Below, in pieces: positions 27,598-37,800 of a DNA stretch of 59,521 bases. This DNA is from Tannerella sp. Its GTDB lineage: Bacteria > Bacteroidota > Bacteroidia > Bacteroidales > Tannerellaceae. The notes under the pieces were generated by a model that worked only from the letters and a program-made list of their open reading frames with translations, did not search any database and had not been told where the DNA came from. Location of the stretch: positions 1-59,521 of the forward strand of contig JAISXP010000129.1 in the NCBI GenBank assembly GCA_031270465.1, written 5' to 3'. The position numbers were made by a program, and so were the translations under genes. Each line of letters begins with the position of its first letter. Positions within the stretch are counted from its first letter, which is position 1.

Positions 27598-28776
27598 TCA
27601 ATATATGTTGTCCAGATACTTGTATCCGCTGCCCGTATTGAGAAGCAGCACCGTTTCGCCGTCTTTTATCCACCCCGACCGGTTCAGTTCCTTGTAAGCA
27701 TGCCAGAGGGCGGCGCCTTCGGGTGCAATGAGCAGGCCTTCGCTGGCAGCCAGTTCACGCAGGGCTACAAGGATGTCCGCATCGCCGACGCTCACGGAAT
27801 TTCCGTTGCTCTCTCTCAATACCTGCAAGATAACCTTGTCTGCGTAAGGCTTGGGCACCCGCAAGCCGTTGGCCACCGTAAAGCCTTCGTCTTTATACGT
27901 CGAACGGATTTCTTTCTGATGGAAGGCCGTGCAGATGCCGTCGCAATTCCTGCTTTGCACGGCGACCATACGCGGCCGCCGGCTCCCGATCCATCCCAGC
28001 TGTTCCAGTTCGTTGAACGCTTTCCAGATACCGATGATACCCGTTCCGCCGCCCGTTGGATAGAGAATGACGTCGGGCACGTTCCAGTCCAACTGTTCGG
28101 CAATCTCATAACCCATCGTTTTTTTCCCTTCGAGGCGGTACGGTTCTTTCAGTGTCGAAACGTCGAACCATCCGTTTTCGGCCGCCAGCCTGTTTGCAAT
28201 CTTCCCACAGTCGCTGATGTTTCCGTCTACTTCCGTGACTTCGGCGCCGAACAGTCCGGCTTCCGCCTTGAATGCCTGCGGCGTGAGTTTCGGCATGAAG
28301 ACATGCGCCTGCAGTCCCGCCCTCGCCGTATATGCCGACAGGGCGCCACCCGCATTGCCGGCGGTAGGTATCACAAAAGAACGTATCCCAAGTTCTTTCG
28401 CCTTTGATACGGCCAAACACAATCCCCTTGCCTTGAAAGACCCCGTGGGATTGCCCGACTCGTCTTTTATCAGCACACGTTTGCCTGCCGTATGCGACGC
28501 CAGATTCAATACCGGCAATATCGGCGTAAATCCTTCGCCCAGACTGACGATATTTTCGTCGTCGAGCACCGGCAGAAATTCCCTGTATCGCCAGAGAGAC
28601 GGCGGACGGCGCTTCAATTCCTCCCTTGTCAGCGTGCTGGATGCAAAATCGTAGCAGGCATATAAAATTGCCCTGCATGTTTCGTCCGTACAGACGCCGT
28701 TCGCCTGCGCTTTCGGATACTCTCTGCCACATTCCACACATGTCAAATGCGTAAATAAACTCCCTGTTTTCACCAT
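27598..28776 (-). CDS. Threonine-synthase-like PLP enzyme with N-terminal zinc ribbon
   Basis: 392 residues of fold-type II PLP enzymes, closest in layout to the archaeal-type threonine synthase/cysteate synthase group. Four cysteines (C13, C16, C29, C34) form a likely zinc ribbon. The PLP lysine is K115 in G-N-P-T-G-S-F-K-A-R-G, the phosphate loop is T-A-G-N-A-G-G-A, and the glycine loop is Y-P-T-G-G-G-T-G. It lies 51 bases after the M14 carboxypeptidase, at the end of a susCD-peptidase run, and a complete thrC already exists in the threonine operon. Alternatives for its role are a second threonine synthase, cysteate synthase (phosphoserine plus sulfite), or a sulfhydrylase using O-phosphohomoserine. 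Confidence 0.8.
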   Translation of the reverse strand: MVKTGSLFTHLTCVECGREYPKAQANGVCTDETCRAILYACYDFASSTLTREELKRRPPSLWRYREFLPVLDDENIVSLGEGFTPILPVLNLASHTAGKRVLIKDESGNPTGSFKARGLCLAVSKAKELGIRSFVIPTAGNAGGALSAYTARAGLQAHVFMPKLTPQAFKAEAGLFGAEVTEVDGNISDCGKIANRLAAENGWFDVSTLKEPYRLEGKKTMGYEIAEQLDWNVPDVILYPTGGGTGIIGIWKAFNELEQLGWIGSRRPRMVAVQSRNCDGICTAFHQKEIRSTYKDEGFTVANGLRVPKPYADKVILQVLRESNGNSVSVGDADILVALRELAASEGLLIAPEGAALWHAYKELNRSGWIKDGETVLLLNTGSGYKYLDNIY

Positions 28777-28827
28777 ATTTCCATATATTTTGAATCGAAT
28801 CTAATTTTGAATCTTGAATTATAACCC

Positions 28828-31404
28828 CTATTCATCCCGTCCACGCTCGGCAGCCACGGCGGGAGGCTGCGCCAGGGTGACGGGATTTATCAGACTGCCG
28901 AAGAAAACGGCATTTGTTGTCAGGCGGTTTGTGCCGTACCAGATAGCTCTGAAGTTGGGATTGACGGCATAACCGATTACCTGCCCGGCTCCGACACGTC
29001 CCAGCAGGGCTACGGGCGTCCCGGCCAGATTTTTTACCACTCCGGGCAGGACGTTGCCCGAAAGCAGAGGTTTTGCCGTATAGGAAATCGGCGTACTCAA
29101 CTTGTTTTCCGATCCTTTGAGGATAAGCCGGCTGTTCTTGAATACCGGCAGGAGTTCACTTTTGTAGCCCCATGCCAAAGGATGCGTCAAGTCTATCTTC
29201 GTTTGAAAGATCACGCCGGCAATACTCTGTGCACGCAGCGCGATGTTTACATTTTCGTATGTGCCACCGTAGTTCGGACTTTCGGATACAAATTCGACAT
29301 TCAGCAGACGCGCCTGCGCAAACGAGTTCAGGGCGCCCTCATAGCCTATCAGCGTATTTCCGGCGCTTACCCATTCGCGCAATGCGTTTTGCACTCCGGC
29401 GGGAACTGCTCCGCCGGGCACGATAATTACATTATATCGGTTGAGATCAATACGCCCCGCCGTTTCCGAAGCAATCATCGATACGGGAATCCCGAAACGC
29501 CGGTCGAACAGGTGCCACACTTCGCCGGCCGAACCGACGCCGAGTATGGCGATCCGCGGCTTTTTGAGTGTAGTGAAATTGCTGCTCCCCAGGTTATGTC
29601 CCGAAGTATATCCTCCGCTCAACGCATGGACGTCAATCGCATCTTCACGGACGATTTGTTCAATGATACTGTAAATGTCCGAAACGGATTTGGATTGATA
29701 CGTTTCGCCGAGTGGAATCAATATTGTCCCGCGGTCGAACTCATGCCCGTCGCCCGTAAATTTTCCGGCGGAGACTTTTGCCAGTATGCCGGCATCGAGC
29801 AGTCGGTAAAGAGCGCGGGGTGCATAATAACCATCCCATTCGAATGCGTAGGCATAGGCTTCTCTGTTGCCTGTGAATTTGCCTTGAGGAAACTGATTCA
29901 ACTCAAATCTGTCGCCGGACAGCGAAGCGTCGAACGACGTCAGTTTGGCATAATCCAGATTAAATGCGAAGGGTAATGTCCATCCCGTAATGTCGTACGA
30001 AAGGCTGTCTCTGTACGTTTCCCTTATTTCGAAAATGGCGTGTATCAGCCTGTGCTGTTTCTGGTTGAGTGGAACGATGTATGCATTGGACGGGTCGAAT
30101 TTCTTCCCGTTCGCTTCTATGCTTCGTGCAGGACGGTACACATCTATTCCATTTCTTTTCACCAGTTCCGCCAGGCGGTATGCGGCGACTTTGTCCGAAG
30201 GCGACCCGAAGACGTAAGCCTTCACCGGGTCTTTGGCCGCATCTTCGAACGCCTGCCTGAAATACCATCTCTGATAGTCCAGCAGTTCCTTCCGCAGAGC
30301 ATGGCTGCCGCGAATGGTGGCGAGGCCGGTCGTCAGCTGGTTGAGTATGGCCAGTTCGAAGGTAAGCAGCCCGTTCGAGGAGGCCTGCACATAGCCCCGC
30401 GAACTGGGCTGCTCCCAAAGGAGAGCTATCCCTCCGTGGAAATCGAGATATTCCCTCCCGCGTCCCAAATAGTAGTCGTCAAAATTCTCCGCCGAGAAAT
30501 ACAGTATTTTCCGTTCGTCGAAAGCCGGTGCATAAAAATCCCGCGCAAGCCGTTTGATAAAGTCCTGCGCCTGATCGGGAATCAGCGGATGAACGCGTGT
30601 CGGCTCGCCAGGCGAGAAATGATAATTGGCATTCGTACCCTGCTCGTGGGCATCCGTATACACGTTCGGACGCCATTCGATGAGGGCGGCAATGCGTCCC
30701 TGCGATTCCGGATGCTGGAGGTTGAGCCAGTCGCGGTTCAGGTCAAACCAGTAATGATTGCCGCGCCCTCCCGGCCACGGTTCGGAATGTTCGCGTTCCT
30801 GCGTATCCGCATTGGGAACAACGCTTTTATTCAGATTGACCCATTCTGCAAAACGGTTGATTCCGTCGGGATTGATTGCCGGATCGATAAAAATGACCGA
30901 TTCGTCGAGCCACTTGAGCGTCTCCGAATCATTGGCTGCGGCAAGATGATAAATCAGCAAAAGAGCGGCATTCACGCCGGATGCTTCGTTGCCGTGAATG
31001 CTGTGTCCCAGCCATGTGAAGACCGGCAGTCTGTCCGTATTCACATTCCCCGACAGCGAAGGCTCGGACAGTTTCAGATGCTCGGCCTTGATGCGGTCGA
31101 GATTCTTCAGATTTTCGGGTGATGTAAATATCAGAAAGTAAAGCGGCCGCTTTTCGTAACTATATCCGTAGTGAACCGGTTTGACGCGGTCGGAAACGGC
31201 CGCCACCGCACGGATGTAGTTCAACACCTGTTCGTGGCTTACGTGCCATTCCCCGATTTGAAATCCAAGAATGGATTCGGGGGTTGGAATTTTCCTGTCA
31301 TAGCTGTCGCTTCGAGGCAGGTAATAACTCAAATCTGCCGTTTGCCCGATCGTGCGGCACAGGTTAAAAACAAAAAAAACGGTGACAAACAAATATTTTT
31401 TCAT
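28828..31404 (-). CDS. Secreted M14 family zinc carboxypeptidase
   Basis: 858 residues with a signal peptide (about 1-21). The M14 peptidase domain spans about 45-370. Zinc ligands are H137 and E140 in H-G-N-E-A-S-G, with the third His in T-D-A-H-E-Q-G-T-N; the N-P-D-G motif follows the first pair. The C-terminal 300 residues include a segment resembling a class I glutamine-amidotransferase fold (VIIVPGGAVPAG). It probably trims peptides or cell-wall peptides in the periplasm. It starts 12 bases after the cyanophycinase-like gene and belongs to the susC1 transcription unit. Confidence 0.9.
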   Translation of the reverse strand: MKKYLFVTVFFVFNLCRTIGQTADLSYYLPRSDSYDRKIPTPESILGFQIGEWHVSHEQVLNYIRAVAAVSDRVKPVHYGYSYEKRPLYFLIFTSPENLKNLDRIKAEHLKLSEPSLSGNVNTDRLPVFTWLGHSIHGNEASGVNAALLLIYHLAAANDSETLKWLDESVIFIDPAINPDGINRFAEWVNLNKSVVPNADTQEREHSEPWPGGRGNHYWFDLNRDWLNLQHPESQGRIAALIEWRPNVYTDAHEQGTNANYHFSPGEPTRVHPLIPDQAQDFIKRLARDFYAPAFDERKILYFSAENFDDYYLGRGREYLDFHGGIALLWEQPSSRGYVQASSNGLLTFELAILNQLTTGLATIRGSHALRKELLDYQRWYFRQAFEDAAKDPVKAYVFGSPSDKVAAYRLAELVKRNGIDVYRPARSIEANGKKFDPSNAYIVPLNQKQHRLIHAIFEIRETYRDSLSYDITGWTLPFAFNLDYAKLTSFDASLSGDRFELNQFPQGKFTGNREAYAYAFEWDGYYAPRALYRLLDAGILAKVSAGKFTGDGHEFDRGTILIPLGETYQSKSVSDIYSIIEQIVREDAIDVHALSGGYTSGHNLGSSNFTTLKKPRIAILGVGSAGEVWHLFDRRFGIPVSMIASETAGRIDLNRYNVIIVPGGAVPAGVQNALREWVSAGNTLIGYEGALNSFAQARLLNVEFVSESPNYGGTYENVNIALRAQSIAGVIFQTKIDLTHPLAWGYKSELLPVFKNSRLILKGSENKLSTPISYTAKPLLSGNVLPGVVKNLAGTPVALLGRVGAGQVIGYAVNPNFRAIWYGTNRLTTNAVFFGSLINPVTLAQPPAVAAERGRDE

Positions 31405-31416
31405 TGGCTGTATAAA

Positions 31417-33327
31417 TTATCTGGGAGGTTGAGTTTCTGTCCGCGAGGCATCGCGCCGTCTCGGCACATCGATTACTTTCCGTCCGGCCAAATCATACTT
31501 CTGTCCTTTGTGCAGGAAGAAGAAAGGGCCGCTGGAAGTCGTATACACTTCTTTCGAATCGACCACATGCGCGCTGTTCCCCTGTCCGATGATTGTATTG
31601 TAGTCATAAATTGCCACATAGGAATTTCCGATTACTTCAAGCGTATCCTTCCGAACCAGTACGGAGGCCGTTTCGTCCAGGCCGATACCTATCAGTTCCG
31701 GCGAGCTGCGAACAAAGTCCACGAGGTCGAACTCGCGGTTTCGTCTTAAAAGATGCTGATCGATTACCGAGTTTTTGAGAAAGCCCAGTCCCTGCGTATG
31801 GTCGCCGACGAGTATATGAGGGCCTTTGGTATCGCCTCTCCATAGAAAGGAACCCTGTATGCTGGCGCCGGCCGAACCGCCGATAATCACTCCTCCCCGG
31901 TCGAGCACATCCAGAAAGGCCTGATGGGTAAGCGTATTCAGGTATGAATCGGCGGTACGCCACTGGCGGCCTCCTGCAAAAAATACGCCTGTAGCTTTTT
32001 TCAGCGGGGCGACAAACTCTTCGCTGTTGGCCACTTCAAGGCTTTTGGTATGCAGTGTGATTACATCCTTTACGCCGAACTGTTCCCTGATTCTGTCCGC
32101 CGTGCGCGTGCTCAGGGCGGCGGAGTCGCCTGCCGCGGCCGTAATCACTACGATGTTGGCCTTGTCTTTGCCGCCTGCCAGTTCTATGAATTTTTCCCAC
32201 ACTTCGGGCGTGAAACCGCTTCCGGCAATGATGAGCGAGCCGTTTTCAGGGCCGTGCCGCGTGGAGGAAGAATCCTTTACGGTGATCGGCGTCGCCCTGT
32301 AAAATGCTTCGGAAGCGTGCGAGGGCGCTTTTACGGATTTCAGATCAGGCCCGTGCAGGACGCTCTGCGACGGCGGAGGCTCGGGACGCGCGCCGTCGAA
32401 TCTTCCCTGCGGCCGGTCGATAACCTTGCGCCCGGCCAAATCGTACTTCTGTCCTTCATGCAGAAAAAAGAACGGGCCGTTCGAGGCCGTGTAGTCTTCC
32501 CGCCCATTCACCACGTGCGCATTATTGCCTTTCCCGACTATCGTACTGTGATCGTATATGACGGCGTATGATTCGCCGATTACTTCCAGCGTATCCTTTT
32601 GTACCAGCACGGCCGTTCTTTCATCCAGACCGATGCCGATCAGTTCGGGCGATTTGCGAATGAATTCAACCAGGTCAAATTCGCGGTTTCGCCGGAGTAG
32701 ATGCTGGTCGATGGCCGAATTTTTCAGAAATCCCAGTCCCTGCGTATGGTCTCCGACAAGTATGTGCGGCCCCCGTGTATCGCCTCTCCAGAGAAACGAT
32801 CCCTGTATGCTTGCACCCGCCGAGCCGCCCATTATCACGCCGCCGCGGTGCAGCACATCCCAGAAGGCCTGGTGTGTGCGCGTATTCAGATATGAATCTG
32901 CCGCGCGCCACTGGCGGCCGCCAAGGAAATATACGGCCGAAGCTTTTTTCAGCGGTTCAATAAACCTGTCGCTGTTGGCTTCGACCAGGCTTTTTGTGTG
33001 CAGGACGGTAATATCCTTTACTCCAAATTCTTTCCGGAAGTTTTCAACGGCTTTCGGGTCGTTGACTGCGGCAAGTGCGGCCGAATCGCCGACGTTAGCC
33101 ATAATTACCACAATGCGGGCGCTATCTTTGCCGCCGGCCAGTTCCAGGAATTTTTCGTCGATTTTAGGCGTCCGTCCGCCACCGCCTACTATTATCAGCG
33201 AGCCGTTTTCCGGTCCGTGACGGGTGGGTGACTTCTCGTTTATGGTGACGGGCGAAACTTGTGCAAACACGGTTGCATAACTCAGTATGACCGTGGCAAG
33301 AAATAATACAAATATTTTTCTGTTCAT
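31417..33327 (-). CDS. Secreted tandem-domain cyanophycinase-like peptidase (S51)
   Basis: 636 residues. A signal peptide (about 1-22) precedes two copies of a cyanophycinase/S51 peptidase domain, about 30-305 and 350-625. Each has the nucleophile motif G-G-S-A-G-A-S (S169 and S485), the segment F-L-W-R-G-D-T-x-G-P-H-I-L-V-G-D-H-T-Q-G and an ending R-K-V-I-D. The copies are so alike that the duplication looks recent. Cyanophycinases cut beta-Asp-Arg polymers, and relatives cut Asp or isoaspartyl dipeptides. The gene sits between susD1 and the M14 peptidase (gaps 29 and 12 bases), which suggests processing of an imported peptide. Confidence 0.9.
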   Translation of the reverse strand: MNRKIFVLFLATVILSYATVFAQVSPVTINEKSPTRHGPENGSLIIVGGGGRTPKIDEKFLELAGGKDSARIVVIMANVGDSAALAAVNDPKAVENFRKEFGVKDITVLHTKSLVEANSDRFIEPLKKASAVYFLGGRQWRAADSYLNTRTHQAFWDVLHRGGVIMGGSAGASIQGSFLWRGDTRGPHILVGDHTQGLGFLKNSAIDQHLLRRNREFDLVEFIRKSPELIGIGLDERTAVLVQKDTLEVIGESYAVIYDHSTIVGKGNNAHVVNGREDYTASNGPFFFLHEGQKYDLAGRKVIDRPQGRFDGARPEPPPSQSVLHGPDLKSVKAPSHASEAFYRATPITVKDSSSTRHGPENGSLIIAGSGFTPEVWEKFIELAGGKDKANIVVITAAAGDSAALSTRTADRIREQFGVKDVITLHTKSLEVANSEEFVAPLKKATGVFFAGGRQWRTADSYLNTLTHQAFLDVLDRGGVIIGGSAGASIQGSFLWRGDTKGPHILVGDHTQGLGFLKNSVIDQHLLRRNREFDLVDFVRSSPELIGIGLDETASVLVRKDTLEVIGNSYVAIYDYNTIIGQGNSAHVVDSKEVYTTSSGPFFFLHKGQKYDLAGRKVIDVPRRRDASRTETQPPR

Positions 33328-33356
33328 GATGATGAAATTAATTATTCAGAGATATC

Positions 33357-34799
33357 TTAATATCCCGGATTCTGCTCGATGTTCGGGTTTACGTCCAATT
33401 CTGTCTGAGGTATGGCCTGTATCCGTCTGTGGTCGGTAAGCGACACGTATGGATACGTGGTTGTACTGTATGGCTGCACCGGGCGGACTATCTCGCGGTT
33501 GAGCCGGAGAAGGTCGAACAGGCGGAAGCCCTCGAACACGAGTTCTTTCCTGCGCTCGTTCACGATGTCGTCAATCAGTTGCCGGCCGGATGAATTGAAG
33601 CCTGCAAATTCAGGATCGCGCAGCTGTGCAATCCGGTTCAGGTAGTCCAGGGCTTTGGCTTCGTCGTTTGTCCGTGCGAGGGCTTCGGCCAGCGTGAGAT
33701 ATACTTCGGCCAGCCGGATGATTTTCACCTCGTCTCTGTCGCCCGATGCCGTATTCGTATATTTGTTGCAGATATAGGCCTTCTGGCTTCCACCGCGGCG
33801 CGTGCCGTCGATGACCAGTTTACGGCGGCTGTCCGTATCCGAATACAGTTCATACACATCTTTATTTGCCAGCAAGTCGCCGTAGCCCGCCTGGTTGTAC
33901 ATGTGGTCGATGCCGTTACCGCCGTTGTTGCTCGTGACGCTCATGTTGAGTTCCCAGATGGTTTCGACCTTGTTTGTCGACGGCGTATTGCTTGCCCAGT
34001 AAGCCAGATAGTCGCTTTCCGACTTTGTCAGCGAGTAACCGCCTTTTTCGATTACTTCCAGCGCGGCGTCGCGTGCAGCGGCGTAATCGCCCTTGTAGAG
34101 ATATGCCCTCGACAGGAGTGCCTTCACCGCGTATTTGGCAAGGTAGTTGGAGCCGGTGCTGTGGTATGCCGCATCAATTCCCTTTTCGGGGATTAGCCTG
34201 AAAGCCTCGTTCAAATCGCCTGTGATTTGATCGTAAACTTCCGCTACCGTGTTGCGTGCGGGCACGGAGGATGTGCCCGTTACGAAAACGGGAAGCGTGA
34301 CCACCGGCACGCCCGGCGCCGATGGCAACACCGTGTGCGGCGCGCCGAAGAAGTTGACCAGCACCAGATATGACAGTCCCCTGATGGCATAAGCTTCGCC
34401 TTTCAGATGATTTGAGGCGTCGTCGGCCGGCAAATCCGCGTAGATAATGCGGTTGGCCTGCAGGATGACATAATAGCCCTGCGACCATATTCCCGAAGAG
34501 CTTCCGCTGCTCTGTGAGAAGGTATAGGCATTTTCGGCCAGGAAGCGGCCATAGTTGTTTGTGCTGATAAAATCGTTGTCGGCCAGCAGGTCATTGAGCA
34601 CAAGCACATCTCTTCCAAGGAATGAAGAGCTTTTGACTGTGGCGTACAGCCCGTTGACGGCGTCGGCCAGGTCGGCTGTCGTTTGCAGGGCGGTGGTCAC
34701 GTCTACGCCGTTCGACGGGTCGCGTTCCAGGAAGGCCTCGCTGCACGATGCCGTCAGTAAAATCCCTGCCGCGAGAATTGAATATATTTTTGCGTTCAT
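33357..34799 (-). CDS. SusD/RagB family outer-membrane lipoprotein (system 1)
   Basis: 480 residues with lipobox T-A-S-C (Cys19) and the helical TPR-type SusD fold; the closing region (ERRKELVFEGFRLFDLLR) is typical of RagB/SusD. It caps the SusC channel and binds the substrate at the cell surface. It begins 12 bases after susC1 and precedes the cyanophycinase-like gene by 29 bases. The peptidase neighbours suggest a peptide substrate as in RagAB, rather than a glycan. Confidence 0.94.
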   Translation of the reverse strand: MNAKIYSILAAGILLTASCSEAFLERDPSNGVDVTTALQTTADLADAVNGLYATVKSSSFLGRDVLVLNDLLADNDFISTNNYGRFLAENAYTFSQSSGSSSGIWSQGYYVILQANRIIYADLPADDASNHLKGEAYAIRGLSYLVLVNFFGAPHTVLPSAPGVPVVTLPVFVTGTSSVPARNTVAEVYDQITGDLNEAFRLIPEKGIDAAYHSTGSNYLAKYAVKALLSRAYLYKGDYAAARDAALEVIEKGGYSLTKSESDYLAYWASNTPSTNKVETIWELNMSVTSNNGGNGIDHMYNQAGYGDLLANKDVYELYSDTDSRRKLVIDGTRRGGSQKAYICNKYTNTASGDRDEVKIIRLAEVYLTLAEALARTNDEAKALDYLNRIAQLRDPEFAGFNSSGRQLIDDIVNERRKELVFEGFRLFDLLRLNREIVRPVQPYSTTTYPYVSLTDHRRIQAIPQTELDVNPNIEQNPGY

Positions 34800-34811
34800 G
34801 TCTTTTTTTGT

Positions 34812-37800
34812 TTATAGTTCTACATTTATGCCGAAAGAATAAATCCTGTAAATCGGGATGGTAACATTGCCGGATTCGGGGTCGAACGGCAGCCGGTCGT
34901 CGAATGTGAGCGTAAGCAGGTTGCTTGCCCGTCCGAACAGATACACTTTGCTTGTGCCGGGCGCAAAATTCTGTGCAAACTTTGTCAGGTCATATCCTAC
35001 GGTGACGTTTTTCAGCCGGACGAACGAACCGTCGTACAGGAAACGTGAAGAGAAATCATTGGACTGAGCTTGCGAGCCTCCGCCATAGATGTACTTCGGC
35101 ACGTCCGTGATTTGTCCCGGCGCAGTCCAGCGTTTCAAGTATTCGCGCCGGTATTTGTTGAATGCGAAGTATTCGCCGTCGTAAAAGCGCGTAGACCAGC
35201 TGTCGACCACATAGTTCCCGACATTGAAGTATATCTCGGCGCCCAGGCGGATACCTCTGTATTCTATCGTGTTGTTGAAGCCTCCATAATATTTCGGAGA
35301 TGCAGACCTGTATGGCACCCGTTCGGCGTCGTTATACTTGCTGGTAGTCTCCGTTCTGGAGGCGTCGGTATACCACAGCGCCTCGCCGTTGTCGGGATTG
35401 GCGCCGGCATACAGCCGCACGTAGTACGTGTAGTAGTCATATCCCCTCTCCAGATAATAGTTGCCGTTGGCGCCTCCGGCCGACTTCGCCAAATCCGTAA
35501 TTTCGTTTCGGTTGAATGCGATGTTGAAGCTGCTTGTCCACGTAAGGTTTTTCGTCCGGATGTTTTCGCTCTTCAGGGTCAGTTCAACGCCCCTGTTCCG
35601 CATGGCGCCCACGTTTGCGTATGAGACGGACGAGAAACCCGTCGTGCGCGAAAGCGGCAGGCTCTGAATCAGTCCGTCCACGTTGTTGACGTAAAAGTCG
35701 GGGATCACAAGCAGGCGGTTGTCGAAAAGCCCAAGCTCGGCTCCGATGTCGAACTTCTTCTGCTTTTCCCACGTCAGGTCGAGATTGCCGATGGTGCTGT
35801 AGTTCTGTCCGTTTCCCGTCGTATAGTTTGATCCGTATGCAGCCAGCGGCTTGGCGGCATAGTTTGATATGCCCTGCGCATTTCCTGTCGTGCCGTACGA
35901 AACGTGCAGCCGTGCGCTCGAGAGAATGTCCTGCTTCCTGAAAAACGCTTCCTGTTCGAGATTCCAGTTGGCGCCGGCCGACCAGAAGTTGCCGTAGCGG
36001 TTGTTCATTCCGAAGACGGAAGATCCGTCGCGCCTGAAAGACGCGCTTGCCGAGTAGCGGTTTTTGTAGCTTGCGTTCAGTCGCGAATAGAATGATACGA
36101 AGGCGTATTCCGACGTGTTCGAGGCCGCGCTCGTGATGACGGCGGCATTCGACAGCACGGGCGGCGTCGGCTTGGAAGGGAATCCCGTGCCCGTTCCGCT
36201 CTGGTTGAACTGCGACGATTCCTGCGCTTCGTAACCCAATACGGCCGACACATTGGATGCGTCTTCGCTGCCCAGATAATGGTAGCGATAGTCTATCTGA
36301 TTACGGGTAAGCCAGTTGAAATAGCGCGTATAATACTGGTTCACGCGCCCGCCGACGTTCATTGCATCGCCCAGTACCGGATTCTCGTAGCGATATTCCT
36401 CCAGGTTGTTGTAGTCCACGCTCACGTAGCCTGTATAATTCAGTTTGTCCCATATATTCCATTTCAAGCTGGCGTTGCCGAGACCTTTTACGGTGTTGAG
36501 CGTGCGCACGTCGTGTTCCGCCAGATACAGGACATTCTTGTGTGCCGTGTAGCCGAGTGGGTCGGAACTGTTTGTGTTCCAGCTGCCGTCTTCGTTGTAT
36601 GCCATCTGAAACGGTCGCAGGATTCGCCCAGCAAATATCGGGTTCGCCCAGGCGCCTGTACCTCCGTCGGGTGCATGTTGAAATACGTTCGAAACGTTGA
36701 GTCCGGCCGACAGCGAAAACCGGTTGCTGATTTTCTGATCCACATTTATCAGCGTCGAAATTCGCCGCATGTCCGAACCTCGCGTGGTGGCTTCCTGCGA
36801 AAAGTATCCGGCCGATGCAAAAAGTTTCGTCTGTTCGTTTCCTCCCCGCACGGACACGTTGTACTGCTGCTGTTTTCCCGTGCGGTAGATTATTTCCTGC
36901 CAGTCGTTGCTGCGGCCTGTGTTGAAGCCGTAGCTGTCGGCCAGGTCGGCGATTTCCTGTTCGCTGTACGTGCCGGTGTTCACGAGACCTTCGATGAAGA
37001 GTTCGCTGAACTGTTGCGCGTTCAGTGGCTGTCCGGCGTCGGGGAAGGGAATCGTGTGGGTTGTGCCCGCTTCGATGTCGAAGCTCACCTGCGTCTTTCC
37101 GGCGCGTCCTTTTTTGGTGGTAATGATTATCACGCCGTTCGAGCCGCGCGAGCCGTAGACTGCCGTGGCTGCCGCGTCCTTCAGTACGGTGACGTCTTCA
37201 ATATCTTCCTGATTGATTCCGGCTAAGGCGTTGGACGTCGTGCTCAGGCGTGACAGATCGCCGGCGTTGACTATCATTCCGTCGATCACGTACAGCGGGT
37301 TCGAGTTCAGCGCCAGCGAACCCAGTCCGCGCAGGCGTACCTGTACGTTTCCGCCGGGCTGGCTTGTCGACAGGTTGACGTTCAGACCCGCCACTTCGCC
37401 CTGCAGCGCGACGACGGGCGATGCTGCCGGTTTTTCGCCGATGATGGCGCTGTTGAGGATGCTCGACGCGCCGGTGTAAAGCTTGCGTTCCTGCGTCACG
37501 TAGCCGTCGGATACGACTACCACTTCGTTGAGCAGATTCACGTCTTCGACAAGCGAAAACACTACCTCTTCGGCAGACTGTTCGTATATGTCGACTTCCT
37601 GCGTCCTGTACCCGACGTAGCTAATCCCGATTGTAGCGGGAAATGAAGAGACGGCGAGACTAAACCGGCCGTTCACATCCGTCACGGCGCCCTGTCGCAG
37701 CGACGTGTTTTTGATGTATACGTTCGCGCCAATTACCGCCTCGCCCGTCTGGCTGTCAATCACCAGACCTTTCAATGTCTGTGCGGAAAGAGACGATACT

